Below are positions 8,065-18,069 of a stretch of DNA of 64,000 nt, in pieces. The translations under genes and the position numbers were made by a program. The stretch spans positions 248,001 to 312,000 of the forward strand of contig NZ_CP038020.1 in assembly GCF_010120595.1 (NCBI RefSeq), given 5' to 3'. A model generated the notes under the pieces. The model worked only from the letters and a program-made list of their open reading frames with translations. It ran no database searches and was not told where the DNA came from. The DNA comes from Streptococcus thermophilus (GTDB lineage: Bacteria > Bacillota > Bacilli > Lactobacillales > Streptococcaceae). Position 1 is the first letter of the stretch. Each line of letters starts with the position of its first letter.

Positions 8065-9233
8065 TAGCTTAGTCCGTCCAATCCACCTGCTGAATGTCCA
8101 CCAACTAGTTTACTTCTGGCAATAACCCGTGAGCCTTCTGATAAGGCATTTGCCTTCAAAAGCGAGGTAAATCCGAACTGATGTCTGATGGTGTCAATGG
8201 CTGATTGAAGCCTTTCTTCTTTTTCGATTTGTTCCACGTCATCAAAAAGGGAGATTAGTCCGAATGATTCATCTACTAATTGAGAATAATAAACGCTGAT
8301 ACTTCTAACCGCTCCTGAACTATACTTCTTATGAAACAGAGCCAGAACATGATTCTTCAAGGTTTCTGTTTGATTCGTTGGTTCAATCTTCATCTGAGCA
8401 TGAATACTTTTCTTGCCTTCACTTCGAGAATAACCTACGCCAATAGAAATACAAGTCGTCTTCTTGCCTGTTTTTCTGAGACGGACAGCTACCTGCTCTG
8501 CCATTTCCGAAAGGACTATCTCAATTTCTTTCTGTCTGACATAATCTCTTGGCAATACTTGAGAATTGCCTATGCCATTAGATTTTGGTTTATAGGGTTT
8601 ATGGACGTTACTTTCATCAATTCCATTAGCGTGAAAGAAAAGGTCAACACCATTGACTCCTAGATGAGCCTTGAGGACATCAGGATTACTATTAGCTAGT
8701 TCCTTGATAGACATAATTCCCAAAGCATTGAGTCGTTTCTTCATGCGACTGCCTATTCCCCAAAAATCCGTCATTTCCTGAATACCCCAGACCTTGGTTT
8801 CTACGTCCTCATAAGACCAATTTGCACGCATGGTTTTCGTCTTCTTGGCTTCATTATCCAACGCCAACTTAGCCAAAAGTGGGTTACTGTTAGACATGCC
8901 TACGGTTGAGTAAACGCCTGTCTGTCGGAAAATATCGTGTTGAATTTTACTTGAAATCACATCCAGCTTTTCTTTTCTGGACAAGTTTTTGTTAGGGACA
9001 AAGTAATTTAGAGAGCCTGTCAGGTCAATAAATCCCTCATCAATCGAATAAGGGAGAATATCTTCTGGACTCCCATAGTTTTGTAGAATACGCTGGATTT
9101 CTAGGTTCTTTTCGATATAGAGACTCATTCTTGGTGGGACAATAAAGGTCACCTTTGCCCATTCTTCGACAAATTGAACATACTCAGATGTAATTTCAAT
9201 CCCTTGACGTTTGGCATTATAGTAAGAAAACTT
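8064..9233 (-). pseudogene. umuC: Y-family DNA polymerase (UmuC/ImpB-type), 5' end removed by IS1193-like element
   Basis: Residues running from KFSYYNAKRQGIEITSEYVQ through the palm/finger region (PEDILPYSIDEGFIDLTGSL with the catalytic DE pair), the helix-hairpin-helix thumb (WGIGSRMKKRLNALGIMSIK) and the little-finger domain are present. The family is normally about 470 aa; here about 390 remain. The first roughly 80 residues, including the first catalytic Asp (DMKSFYASVE type), are missing because the IS starts at 9234. The short extension read into the IS is not native. In streptococcal elements this gene heads a damage-inducible operon with the two genes downstream. Confidence 0.88.
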
Positions 9234-10643
9234 GGCTCTATAATTTCTGTAGTGGGTAAAACTACTGTAGAGATTATAGAGCTTTTTGAGTGTACACAAA
9301 AAGTCCCATAAGAACTATAATGAAAAGCAACCAAACCATCATTAGGAAGAACTTATGAGACTTATTAAGAATAACACAGAATTAATCGGAATCAAAGACC
9401 AAAATATCAAGATTTCACTTGTTTTTGAAACTGACACTCATATCGAGATTCAAGCAAAACTTGATTACCCTGCACCATCATGTCCTCATTGCCATGGAAA
9501 GATGATCAAGTACGACTTTCAAAAGCCTTCTAAAATCCCTCTTCTCGAGCAAGCGGGAACACCAACTCTACTACGTCTGAAAAAACGTCGTTTCCAGTGT
9601 AAAAATTGTAGGAGAGTAACGGTAGCTGAGACATCTATCGTTGAGAAAAACTGCCAAATCTCCAATCTAGTCCGACAAAAAGTTACACAACTCCTAACTG
9701 AGAAAGTGTCACTAACTGATATTGCAAGAAGACTTCGCGTGTCGACGTCCACTGTCTATCGTAAGCTTGATCAGTTTACTTTCAAGGAACATTATGACAA
9801 ACTCCCTGCTGTTATGTCCTGGGATGAGTTTGGGTTCAAGAAAGGGGAGTTGGCTTTTGTGGCTCAAAACTATGAGACAAACCGACTCATAACCATCCTT
9901 GATAATCGCCGTCAAACTACTATACGAAACTACTTTTTGAAGTATCCATTGGAAATCCGACAACAGGTACAATTTATCACGATGGATATGTCTGGAGCTT
10001 ATATTCCACTGGCTCGCAAACTCTTTCCTAACGCCAAAATCGTTCCTGATCGATTTCACATTATCCAGCACCTTGGACGTGCCTTTTTAAAGACAAGAAT
10101 TGCCATTATGAACCAGTTTAATAAGAATTCACTACCTTATTGAGATTTAAAAAATCACTGGCGACTTTTTCAAAAGGACATCCGTAAACTATCTCTCAAC
10201 TCTTTTTATTCAAAGACTTTCCGCCAAACTTTAGCACCACATGAAGTTGTTGCGAAGACACTAGTCTTTTCAAAAGAGCTTACTGACTACTATACACTTT
10301 ATCAGCTTTTGCTTTTTCACTTTCAGGAGAAGAGAGTATATGAGTTCTTTGAACTGATAGAGGAAAATAGGAGCAAGGTCAATCATTATTTTCAAACTGT
10401 CTTTAGGACTTTTCTTAGACACAAGCAATACATCAAAAACGCACTAGAAACGGACTATTCAAACGCGAAACTTGAAGCGACTAATAAGTTGATCAAAGAC
10501 ATCAAACGTTTGGGCTTCGGTTTTAGAAACTTTATCAACTTTAAGAAGCGTGTCTTCATCACACTGAACATACATAAAAAAGGACCTATCCGGTCCTCTC
10601 TAGATGTTAGCTTTTCGTCACCCACTACAGTTGACAAAGAGCC
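9234..10643 (+). mobile_element. IS1193/IS1167-like ISL3-family element, copy 1
   Basis: Left end GGCTCTATAATTTCTGTAGT at 9234; right end reads inward GGCTCTTTGTCAACTGTAGT from 10643. Total 1410 bp, one base shorter than the copy at 33385. The flanking octamers do not match, so one flank has been rearranged since insertion. It lies between the broken umuC and the fbaA-proximal integration scar. Confidence 0.9.
9355..10641 (+). pseudogene. ISL3-family transposase, copy 1 (nonsense mutation)
   Basis: The frame has the N-terminal zinc finger CPHC...CKNC, an HTH (SLTDIARRLRVSTSTVYRKL) and the DDE_Tnp_ISL3 core (MSWDEFGFKKG, ITMDMSGAY, DRFHIIQHL). A TGA at 10141-10143 replaces the CGA found in copy 2, splitting the protein after residue 262. 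Downstream the frame is open again to the conserved RLGFGFRNFINFKKR end. Only the nonsense codon is visible as damage, so function would be lost unless read through. Confidence 0.88.
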
Positions 10644-10801
10644 ATTTAATAATGTTTCAAACAAAATTACGCTTTATTTGCGCTATATGGTGGAACGAAA
10701 TTCTCACAAAATAGCACTTCTGGGGCAAATCGGGGGCAAAATGACTGTAAAAAGGTCTGCCCATGCGGACAAACCTTGATTTAATCACGTTTTAGCAGTA
10801 A
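10644..10801. other. Integrative-element junction at the 3' end of fbaA
   Basis: Paired octamers GGGGCAAA at 10722-10729 and 10733-10740 lie 11 bp apart, like the arm-type repeats near the tRNA-Lys att sites in this window. They sit about 75 bp from the fbaA stop codon. ICESt1/ICESt3-type elements of S. thermophilus are known to integrate at the 3' end of this aldolase gene, so I read 1-10800 as what remains of such an element or a derivative island. The exact att core was not determined. Confidence 0.5.
10748..10777 (-). terminator. Probable fbaA terminator
   Basis: On the minus strand AAGGTTTGTCCGC pairs imperfectly with GCAGACCTT and is followed by TTTT. It lies about 25-50 bp past the fbaA stop. 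Confidence 0.55.
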
Positions 10802-11683
10802 TTAAGCTTTGTTTGCTGAACCAAATACATCGATACGTTCTTCAACAGCTTCTGTAATAGCATCGAAACCTGGTTTCAAGAATTTACGTGGGTCGAAGAG
10901 TTTCTTCTTGTCGTATTCTGCTTCATTTGCTTCGTATTCAGCAACAAATTTACGTGTTGCGTTAGCAAATGCGATTTGACATTCTGTGTTAACGTTAACT
11001 TTAGCAACACCAAGTTTGATAGCTTCTTGGATTTGATCATCAGGAATACCTGATCCACCGTGCAATACGATTGGGAAACCTGGTACAGCTTCTGTCAATT
11101 TTTGCAAGTGGTCAAGGTCAAGACCTTCCCAGTTTTCTGGGTAAGGACCGTGGATGTTACCGATACCTGCAGCCAAGAAGTCAACACCAGTTGCAACCAT
11201 AGCTTTAGCATCTTCGATTGGTGCCAATTCACCTCTACCGACGATACCGTCTTCTTCACCACCGATAGTACCAACTTCAGCTTCAACTGAGATACCTTTA
11301 GCGTGTGCTTTTTCTACAACTTCTTTCGCCAATTTAAGGTTTTCTTCAATTGGAAGGTGTGAACCATCAAACATGATTGAAGTGTAACCAACTTCGATAC
11401 ACTCAAGAGCATCATCGTAGTGACCGTGATCAAGGTGAATAGCAACTGGTACAGTGATACCCATTGATTCAACCAATTCTTCGATAAGAGCTTTACACAA
11501 TTTGTAACCACCCATGTACTTAGCTGCACCCATAGAAGTTTGGATAAGTACTGGAGCTTTTTTAGCTTCTGCTGCACGCAAGATAGCTTGAGTCCACTCA
11601 AGGTTATTTGTGTTAAATCCACCAACTGCATAACCATTGTCACGAGCTGCTTGAACAAATTTTTCTGCTGAAACGATTGCCAT
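10802..11683 (-). CDS. fbaA: Class II fructose-1,6-bisphosphate aldolase
   Basis: The 293-aa enzyme splits fructose-1,6-bisphosphate into dihydroxyacetone phosphate and glyceraldehyde-3-phosphate in glycolysis. The zinc-site segment HLDHGHYDD, the SVEAEVGTIGG block, the VLHGGSG motif and the NVNTE phosphate-binding motif mark the class II, type FbaA family. The length is typical. A GGAGG ribosome site precedes the ATG at 11683, with an extended -10 (TGATAAAAT) upstream and a cre-like site further up at 11774-11788. The 3' end is the known docking site of ICESt1-type elements, and accessory DNA starts right after the stop codon. Confidence 0.97.
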   Translation of the reverse strand: MAIVSAEKFVQAARDNGYAVGGFNTNNLEWTQAILRAAEAKKAPVLIQTSMGAAKYMGGYKLCKALIEELVESMGITVPVAIHLDHGHYDDALECIEVGYTSIMFDGSHLPIEENLKLAKEVVEKAHAKGISVEAEVGTIGGEEDGIVGRGELAPIEDAKAMVATGVDFLAAGIGNIHGPYPENWEGLDLDHLQKLTEAVPGFPIVLHGGSGIPDDQIQEAIKLGVAKVNVNTECQIAFANATRKFVAEYEANEAEYDKKKLFDPRKFLKPGFDAITEAVEERIDVFGSANKA

Positions 11684-11773
11684 TATAAAGGCCTCCTATA
11701 TTTTTTTGGGTTTGAACCCGTTTACATGTTTATTTTATCACAATTAGACTCAAAAAACTAGTTTTTCTATGAT

Positions 11774-11788
11774 TTGTAAGCGTTTTGA
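11774..11788. promoter_or_regulatory. cre-like sequence upstream of fbaA
   Basis: TTGTAAGCGTTTTGA matches the CcpA site consensus WTGNAANCGNWNNCW except for the C near the end. Its position upstream of the fbaA promoter would suit CcpA control of glycolysis, but a single mismatched site in AT-rich DNA is weak evidence. Confidence 0.3.
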
Positions 11789-11798
11789 TTTTTTTAAT

Positions 11799-11825
11799 AT
11801 AAAAAAACCAGTCTCTTAACTGGTT
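11799..11825 (-). terminator. tRNA-Leu terminator
   Basis: On the minus strand AACCAGTT, a short loop and ACTGGTT are followed by a run of T. It lies 5 bp past the tRNA 3' end. Confidence 0.75.
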
Positions 11826-11829
11826 ACTA

Positions 11830-11915
11830 TGCGGAAAGAGGGACTTGAACCCTCACGACCTAAAGCGGTCACAGGATCCTTAGTCCTGCGCGTCTGCCAA
11901 TTCCGCCATTTCCGC
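11830..11915 (-). tRNA. tRNA-Leu (anticodon AAG)
   Basis: Read on the minus strand the sequence starts GCGGAAATGGCGGAATTGGC and ends with the T-arm GGGTTCAAGTCCC and acceptor TTTCCGC plus discriminator A. The anticodon loop CTAAGGA gives AAG for CUU codons. A long variable arm is present, as required for tRNA-Leu. CCA is not encoded. It stands alone with its own consensus promoter. Confidence 0.93.
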
Positions 11916-11929
11916 TAACAACATTAGTT

Positions 11930-11958
11930 ATTATATCAAGTTTGACAATCAATGTCAA
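11930..11958 (-). promoter_or_regulatory. tRNA-Leu promoter
   Basis: A perfect consensus on the minus strand: TTGACA (11953-11958), 17 bp, TATAAT (11930-11935). Transcription would start just before the tRNA. About 140 bp between this and the gshA remnant shows nothing else assignable. Confidence 0.85.
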
Positions 11959-12099
11959 TACTTTTTTGAAAGTTTTTTGAAACTCTCTTTTGTCTCTTTC
12001 GAAACAACTATCATATAATACCATTTATTGTATGCTATTGTCAATAAGCTTTTTGACTTTTTTAGCTTTTCCGAAACATTACATTTATACTATCTGGAG

Positions 12100-13410
12100 T
12101 TAGTCTAAACAATTTTTCAAAGCAGCTAATCTTTCTTGAAGAGGAGCTAAGTAAACTTCTTCTCCAAAGCCACGATTTTTGAGCCCATCCTCTGCACAAG
12201 TTAGCAGAGTCTCTGTCAAAGGCAAGATCAATTTTAAATCAGTCTTTGAGATTTTCTTTTTCGAAAACAAGCAACGAATTTTAGGATAATCATAATCAAA
12301 AACTTCAAATAAAGATGTGCCTTTTAAAATACTTTCTAGTGCCTCTAAGTTAACTAAAAGTCCAAGATGAAGGGCTGCTGGTGCAAAAGTCGCTGAGAAA
12401 GGCTGAGTACAAACACTTCGAAACTCAACGGTTCCCCTAGTCGTTAAATCTTGAAATTGATAAGAACGATGCGTTTGAAAGTCGTCCTCACTCGGCTGAA
12501 TTGAAACTTCTTTACCATGAATAGACCAGGCTTGAATAGCTGGTTTATTCAAGTAGTCTTTAGCACGAATAGGTTCAAAATAGTAAGTCACTTCACCCCT
12601 CGTAGCTGTAAAAATTGCAGTCTCGGATAGATAAGAAAAATAGTCATCTTCGTTTTCAAACACCTTCGGAAATACCCCCCGCATTTTCCTCAAACACACC
12701 ATGCATGGAATTCTCCCAGAAAACATCACGTGAAAGCGCAAGATCCCAATCAGAACCCCAAAATTAATAGTTTGCCAATAATACCGCCTTGGGTCCCTCT
12801 ATTTGATTAAAAGCATTTAGAACTCTCGAATAGGATGTTTTTGAGATATCTAACTGTACCTGACTTCCACAGATAAAAGAGCCATATTCAGGATAATCGT
12901 GAAAGAAAGGATCATTCTTTGCTTTAGAGAGCTCAAGAAAATTCATAAGCATCTTATAACGAGGAGATTTAACAGGCCTATTATCATTTTTTGCCAGTTT
13001 GGATTTACGCCCCATCCTTGCAACTCATGATTATGGTCACGAAGATACGGTTGAATCATACTGAGGTAAGTGCCTAGACGTTCCTCAACTTCAGCAATGC
13101 GGCTAGCCTTTGCAAAAGCAAATTCAATTATATTGTATGAGACCTCAAAAAGAATCATATCACCAGAAACCTGATCAATAAGCTGAATAGGATTATTATC
13201 AGAATCAAACTTATCCGCATGAAAATCAAAATTATTTAGAAGATAGATGAATAACTATTTCGATAGAGAAACATCAGTAGCATTCACACTCAAATTAACT
13301 ACAGGGTATTCCAACTCGATTTCAACAAATAGTTCAGGATGATCTTTGATTGGCTTATAGTACCTTTGTTTAAGCAGCTCCTTGGCTCTTGTCACAATAA
13401 AATCCCCCAT
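12100..13410 (-). pseudogene. gshA: Glutamate-cysteine ligase remnant
   Basis: Four disconnected pieces lie in order on the minus strand: 13410-13255 (ELLKQRYYKPIKDHPELFV and ELEYPVVNL, the start of the GCS2-like fold), 13257-12943, 13015-12764 (PRYKMLMNFL, the glutamate-binding-type region, and YPEYGSFICGSQVQLDIS) and 12741-12100 (TTRGTVEFRSVCTQP). Breaks are an in-frame TAG at 13255 and at least two frameshifts, near 13000 and 12750. The enzyme would join glutamate and cysteine in glutathione synthesis. The damage is spread along the gene, so it has been unused for some time. Confidence 0.8.
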
Positions 13411-13548
13411 GTAAAAATAAGTTTTTTCCATTATATCAAAATATTCAGACCATTTATAGTTTGAATATACAATATAAGTGCACAATAAAAACTCATAAGA
13501 TTTTCTAGTAAAATAGAATTGAACGAACTAGTTACGAAAGGAAGTCTT

Positions 13549-14539
13549 ATGAGCTACCATCACTTTACCATAGAAGAGCGTGAAAGTATTCTCGTTTACC
13601 GTACGCAAGGCCTAAATTTGTCTCAAATTGCTAAGTTACTTCATCGTTATCCCTCTAGTATTAGTCGTGAGTGAAAGCGACATCTAAGAGAAGGAAACTA
13701 TTCTCCATGTTATGCACAGAAATCCTACTATATTGCTAAATCACACTGTAGGCGGAAACGGATACTTGAAATAGATCGCAATTTAAGCAATACCGTCCGT
13801 CAAACATCTATTTCTCGAGTATCAATGGTCTCCTGAAGAAATAGAAGGTCGGTTGAGATTAGAGTATGGAAAAGCTGTTATTAGTTATCAAACAAGTTAT
13901 AGAGCCATTTACAAAGGACATTTTGATAACAACTCACTATCTCATGGTCCTCGTGGTGTCATTCGCAAGCTCCGCCATCGTGGCAAAAAGCCTCATACAA
14001 AAGGTTATGTCGAAAATAGAGGGAAAATCTCTATATCTCATACAATTAAAGAAAGACCCAAAGATGCTAATAACCGAACTAGAATAGGAGATTGGGAAGA
14101 CGATACTGTTGCAGGTAAAACTGGAAAATCTTGTTTAGTGACTCTAACTGACCGTTATTATCGTTTTCTAAAAATCCAGAAGGTAGCTGTCAAGAAAAGT
14201 AAGTTGGTAATAGAAGCTATGGTAAAAATGCTAGAACCCTTGACCAAGCATACTGTGACTCCTGATAGAGGGAAAGAGTGTCCCTATCATCAGAAGTTGT
14301 GTGATCAATTAAAAATTTAAGTCTATTTTCCTGATCCCCATGCTCCATGGCAACGAGGGACTAATGAGAATACGAATGGACTACTAAGAGAACATTTTCC
14401 CAAAGAGAGTGATGTAACATTGGTTAATGATCAGATTATTCAGCTGTGGAAGAACAAACTTAATAATAGCCCACAAAAATATCTTAACTGGAAAACACCT
14501 TATGAAGTATTTTATGGGGAAAGTATGCACTTAATTTGA
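13549..14539 (+). pseudogene. IS30-family transposase, multiply broken (IS1139-like?)
   Basis: The start MSYHHFTIEERESILVYRTQ, the HTH GLNLSQIAKLLHRYPSSISR and the core GDWEDDTVAGKTG / LTDRYYRFLKIQK belong to IS30-family transposases. The last Asp/Glu block APWQRGTNENTNGLLREHFP is also visible. Interruptions are a TGA at 13674, a frameshift near 13800, and a stop at 14318-14320. It is clearly inactive. It sits between the gshA ruin and the rplQ end of the ribosomal cluster. Confidence 0.85.
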
Positions 14540-14555
14540 CAATTCAAGATATGAA

Positions 14556-14607
14556 AAACGCCTGCTTACGAAAAATAACAGTATTATCTTTCGTAAACAA
14601 GCGTTAC
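14556..14607 (-). terminator. Hairpin downstream of rplQ
   Basis: On the minus strand CGCTTGTTTACGAAA pairs with TTTCGTAAGCAGGCG and is followed by TTTTT, a good terminator for the ribosomal transcript. A second GC-rich dyad, CCGCTGGGC/GCCCAGCGG around GTCT at 14644-14666, lies between it and rplQ and may add to it. Confidence 0.6.
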
Positions 14608-14733
14608 ATGCTTATTTATTCCCTTTTTTATGATGAGTGTTCCCGCTGGGCGTCTGCCCAGCGGTAGACCAGAGCTAGACTAAGAAAAGCTAAGCTATTC
14701 CATCATCATAACACTCAACAAAATTGATAAAAA

Positions 14734-15120
14734 TTAAACAAGTTCGATAATTGCCATTGGGGCAGCATCGCCACGACGTGGTTCTGTTTTAAGGATACGA
14801 GTGTATCCACCGTTACGTTCAGTATAACGAGGTGCGATTTCTGAGAAAAGTTTTTGAAGAGCAGTTGTTGATGTATATTTATCAGTTGCTTCATCATAGC
14901 TTTCAGATGCAATTTCGTTACGTACAAATGCAGCTGCTTGACGACGTGCGTGCAAATCACCACGTTTACCAAGAGTAATCATTTTTTCAACTGTTTTACG
15001 GATTTCTTTAGCACGTGCTTCAGTTGTAACGATTGCTTCGTTAATGATAAGATCTGTAGTCAAATCACGAAGAACCGCTTTACGTTGAGAGCTTGTGCGT
15101 CCAAGTTTACGGTATGCCAT
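14734..15120 (-). CDS. rplQ: Ribosomal protein L17
   Basis: The 128-aa protein starts [20 protein letters not shown], the typical L17 N-terminus, and ends [12 protein letters not shown]. It binds 23S rRNA near the peptide exit tunnel of the large subunit. It is the last gene of the alpha operon here, 17 bp after rpoA, and is followed by two hairpins. Confidence 0.98.
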
Positions 15121-15137
15121 GTTATCCTCCTATATTA

Positions 15138-16076
15138 TTATTTATCATTTTTAAGTCCAAGTCCAAGATCAGCCAATTTAACTTTGACTTCTTCAAGTGA
15201 TTTACGACCTAGGTTACGGACTTTCATCATTTCAGGCTCAGTCTTCTCTGTCAAATCATGAACGGTATTGATACCGGCACGTTTCAAACAGTTATATGAG
15301 CGTACAGACAAATCAAGTTCTTCGATGGTACGATCAAGCAATTTTTCATCGTTCACTTTTTCAGTTTCCTTCATCACATCTGTAGCTTTAGCCACATCAG
15401 TAAGATCCGTAAACAAATTCAAGTGTTCAATTAAAACTCGAGCCGAGAGACCGAGGGCATCTTCTGGGATGATTGTTCCGTTTGTCACGATTTCGATTGT
15501 CAATTTATCAAAACCATCATTGCTACCTACACGAGCAGGTTCAACTTGATAATTGACTTTTTTCACTGGTGTGTAGATTGAATCTACAGCCAAAGTTCCC
15601 ACTGGTGCATCATCTTTTTTATTTTCTTCTGCTGGAACATAACCACGGTTTGTAGATACTGTCATTGTTGCTTGGAATGAAGCACCCTCAGCGATAGTAA
15701 AAAGATAATGATCAGGGTTAACAATTTCAATGTCACTATCAGTCAAGATATCTCCAGCAGTAACCTCAGCTGGACCTTGAACATCAAGTTCAATTGTTTT
15801 TTCGTCTTCGACGTAAGATTTTACAGCAAGTCCCTTAATATTAAGGATAATTTGCATCACGTCTTCACGGACGCCTGGTACGGTATCAAACTCGTGGAGC
15901 ACTCCATCAATTTTAATTGATGTTACGGCAGCACCTGGAAGTGATGACAAGAGTACACGACGAAGAGAGTTACCCAAAGTTGTACCATAACCACGTTCTA
16001 GTGGTTCGATGACAAATTTGCCGTAATCTTTATTTTCATCAATTTTTGTTATTATTGGTTTTTCAAACTCAATCAT
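15138..16076 (-). CDS. rpoA: RNA polymerase alpha subunit
   Basis: The 312-aa protein has the N-terminal assembly domain ([20 protein letters not shown]) that dimerises and nucleates beta and beta-prime, a linker near residues 230-245, and the C-terminal helix-hairpin-helix domain ([23 protein letters not shown]) that touches UP elements and activators. The size is standard. It lies between rpsK and rplQ in the usual alpha-operon order, so its synthesis is tied to that of ribosomes. Confidence 0.98.
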   Translation of the reverse strand: MIEFEKPIITKIDENKDYGKFVIEPLERGYGTTLGNSLRRVLLSSLPGAAVTSIKIDGVLHEFDTVPGVREDVMQIILNIKGLAVKSYVEDEKTIELDVQGPAEVTAGDILTDSDIEIVNPDHYLFTIAEGASFQATMTVSTNRGYVPAEENKKDDAPVGTLAVDSIYTPVKKVNYQVEPARVGSNDGFDKLTIEIVTNGTIIPEDALGLSARVLIEHLNLFTDLTDVAKATDVMKETEKVNDEKLLDRTIEELDLSVRSYNCLKRAGINTVHDLTEKTEPEMMKVRNLGRKSLEEVKVKLADLGLGLKNDK

Positions 16077-16124
16077 TTATTATACTCCCTCGAAACGAAT
16101 CTTGTGTACTATTGTTATTAAAAA

Positions 16125-16508
16125 TTACACACGACGACGTTTTGGAGGACGAGCACCATTATGTGGTACAGGAGTTACATCACGGATTGCTGTTACTTCT
16201 AGACCAGCAGCAGCAAGAGCACGGATAGCAGACTCACGACCTGAACCAGGACCCTTAACAGTTACTTCAACTGTCTTAAGACCGTGTTCTTGTGCAGATT
16301 TAGCAGCAGCTTCAGAAGCCATTTGGGCAGCAAATGGTGTAGATTTACGAGAACCTTTGAAACCAAGAGCACCAGCTGATGACCAAGCTACAGCATTACC
16401 ATGCACATCTGTAATCATAACAATAGTGTTATTGAAAGTAGCGTGAATGTGAGCAATACCAGATTCGATATTCTTTTTCACACGACGTTTACGTGTTGGT
16501 TTAGCCAA
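16125..16508 (-). CDS. rpsK: Ribosomal protein S11
   Basis: 127 aa; the conserved segments [28 protein letters not shown] and the basic tail ARPPKRRRV identify uS11, which lines the platform of the 30S subunit near the mRNA exit. It follows rpsM by 27 bp. A 48-bp gap separates it from rpoA. Confidence 0.98.
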   Translation of the reverse strand: MAKPTRKRRVKKNIESGIAHIHATFNNTIVMITDVHGNAVAWSSAGALGFKGSRKSTPFAAQMASEAAAKSAQEHGLKTVEVTVKGPGSGRESAIRALAAAGLEVTAIRDVTPVPHNGARPPKRRRV

Positions 16509-16535
16509 TGTTTTTACCTCCTATTTTATTTTAGA

Positions 16536-16901
16536 TTATTTTTTCTTACCTGCAATCGCAACAGCTTTACCTTTACGAGTGCGGGCATTGTTTTTAGTGT
16601 TTTGCCCACGGACAGGAAGTCCACGACGGTGACGGATACCACGGTATGAACCGATTTCCATCAAACGTTTGATGTTAAGGTTAACCTCACGACGAAGGTC
16701 ACCTTCAACTTTGATTGCATCCACTTCACGACGAATAGCGTCTTCTTGATCATTTGTCAAATCTTTAACGCGGATGTCTTCAGAAACGCCTGCAGCAGCC
16801 AAGATTTTCTTAGATGTTGCAAGTCCGATACCGTATACGTAAGTAAGTGAAATTACTACACGTTTATCGTTTGGAATGTCAACTCCAGCAATACGAGCCA
16901 T
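16536..16901 (-). CDS. rpsM: Ribosomal protein S13
   Basis: 121 aa; starts [19 protein letters not shown] and ends in the basic tail [14 protein letters not shown] that reaches the P-site tRNA. The helix-hairpin-helix [12 protein letters not shown] is clear. uS13 sits in the 30S head and contacts the 50S subunit. It follows rpmJ by 17 bp. Confidence 0.98.
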   Translation of the reverse strand: MARIAGVDIPNDKRVVISLTYVYGIGLATSKKILAAAGVSEDIRVKDLTNDQEDAIRREVDAIKVEGDLRREVNLNIKRLMEIGSYRGIRHRRGLPVRGQNTKNNARTRKGKAVAIAGKKK

Positions 16902-16918
16902 GATTTCTCCTTTCTATA

Positions 16919-17035
16919 TTATCCTTGACGTTGTTTGTGTTTTGGATTTGTTGGACAAATTACCATAACACGACCGTTACGACGAATAACTTTACAGTAT
17001 TCGCAAATTGGTTTAACCGATGGTCTTACCTTCAT
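16919..17035 (-). CDS. rpmJ: Ribosomal protein L36
   Basis: A 38-aa protein starting [17 protein letters not shown] and ending KHKQRQG. The zinc ligands C-X2-C ... C-X4-H (CEYC, CPTNPKH) are all present, so this is the zinc-binding C+ form. The ATG at 17035 follows a GGAGGG ribosome site and lies 25 bp after infA. Confidence 0.96.
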
Positions 17036-17060
17036 GTTTTAATCCCTCCAATTATTTCGA

Positions 17061-17279
17061 TTATTTAAAGCGGTATGTGATGCGTCCACGTGTCAAATCA
17101 TAAGGACTCATTTCAACAGTCACACGGTCACCGACCAAAATACGAATGTAGTTTTTACGGATTTTACCAGAAACTGTCGCCAAAATTTGGTGTCCATTTT
17201 CCAACTCAACAGTAAACATAGCATTAGGCATAGTTTCAACAACTTTACCTTTAATTTCAATCACGTCTTCTTTTGCCAC
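17061..17279 (-). CDS. infA: Translation initiation factor IF-1
   Basis: 72 aa, an S1/OB-fold protein starting [20 protein letters not shown] with the RGRITYRFK end. IF-1 binds the A site of the 30S subunit during initiation. It is the first gene after the adk gap and is served by an internal promoter (17354-17382) as well as by any read-through from adk. Confidence 0.98.
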   Translation of the reverse strand: MAKEDVIEIKGKVVETMPNAMFTVELENGHQILATVSGKIRKNYIRILVGDRVTVEMSPYDLTRGRITYRFK

Positions 17280-17353
17280 GCAAAAGTCCCCCCTAAAATT
17301 TCGATTTGATTTCCTCTGAGCACAGAGTTAACAATTATAAGTCAGACTAAAGT

Positions 17354-17382
17354 ATTATAACATGCCAAAGTCTGATACGCAA
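17354..17382 (-). promoter_or_regulatory. Internal promoter before infA
   Basis: On the minus strand TTGCGT (17377-17382), 17 bp, TATAAT (17354-17359) preceded by TG for an extended -10. It lies just past the adk stop codon and would let infA-rpmJ-rpsM-rpsK-rpoA-rplQ be transcribed apart from the S10-spc genes. Confidence 0.75.
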
Positions 17383-17396
17383 GTAAGATTCTATAA

Positions 17397-18053
17397 TTAT
17401 TTAATTGCTGCAATCGCTTTTTTAACATCAGCGAATACATCATCAATGTCCTGGTTTCCTTGAATATCTGATACAAGACCAAGCTCACGGTAGTGTGCAA
17501 TAATTGGCTCACCTTGAGCAATGTTTACATCTAGACGACGTTTAACAGTTTCAGGTTTGTCATCTTCACGTTGGAAGAATTCATGTCCACCACAAACATC
17601 ACATGTTCCTTCAACCTTAGTTGGGTTGAATACTTTATGGTAAGTGGAACCACATGAGCGACAAATGAAACGACCAGAAAGACGTTCAACCAAGCTCTCT
17701 GGATTAACTTCAATATTAATCACCCCGTCAAGTTTAATATCTAGTGCTTTCAATGTTTCATCCAAAGCGTGAGCTTGTTCAATAGTACGTGGGTAACCAT
17801 CTAGCAAGAAACCTTTTTCAGCAATATCAGATTCAGCCAAACGTTCTTTAACAATTCCATTTGTAACTTCGTCTGGTACCAATTCACCTTTATCGATGAA
17901 TGATTTTGCCAACCTTCCCATTTCTGTTTGATTAGCCATAGCAGCACGGAACATATCACCAGTTGAGATGTGAGCTACACCAAATTCTTCAACAATTTTT
18001 GCAGCTTGAGTCCCTTTACCAGCACCTGGTAGACCCATAATTAAAAGATTCAT
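17397..18053 (-). CDS. adk: Adenylate kinase
   Basis: 218 aa; catalyses ATP + AMP to 2 ADP. The P-loop [10 protein letters not shown] is at residues 7-16, the NMP-binding region has [10 protein letters not shown], and the LID has the Cys4 zinc site (CRSC...CDVC) found in Gram-positive enzymes. The length is typical of the long form. The position between secY and infA is conserved in Firmicutes. Its ribosome site lies just outside a 29-bp perfect inverted repeat, which could affect expression. Confidence 0.98.
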   Translation of the reverse strand: MNLLIMGLPGAGKGTQAAKIVEEFGVAHISTGDMFRAAMANQTEMGRLAKSFIDKGELVPDEVTNGIVKERLAESDIAEKGFLLDGYPRTIEQAHALDETLKALDIKLDGVINIEVNPESLVERLSGRFICRSCGSTYHKVFNPTKVEGTCDVCGGHEFFQREDDKPETVKRRLDVNIAQGEPIIAHYRELGLVSDIQGNQDIDDVFADVKKAIAAIK

Positions 18054-18069
18054 CTTACGAACTCCTTAT

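Noticed and set aside
8064-9299. A complete 411-aa polymerase starting in IS sequence
   Set aside because: The first residues are encoded by the IS left end, and the family N-terminus with its catalytic Asp is missing; annotated as a pseudogene from 9233.
15268-16446. Long open frames on the plus strand opposite rpoA and rpsK
   Set aside because: They mirror highly expressed, codon-biased genes on the minus strand and have no ribosome sites or family resemblance. The same applies to many frames across 11000-30000 and 56900-63900.
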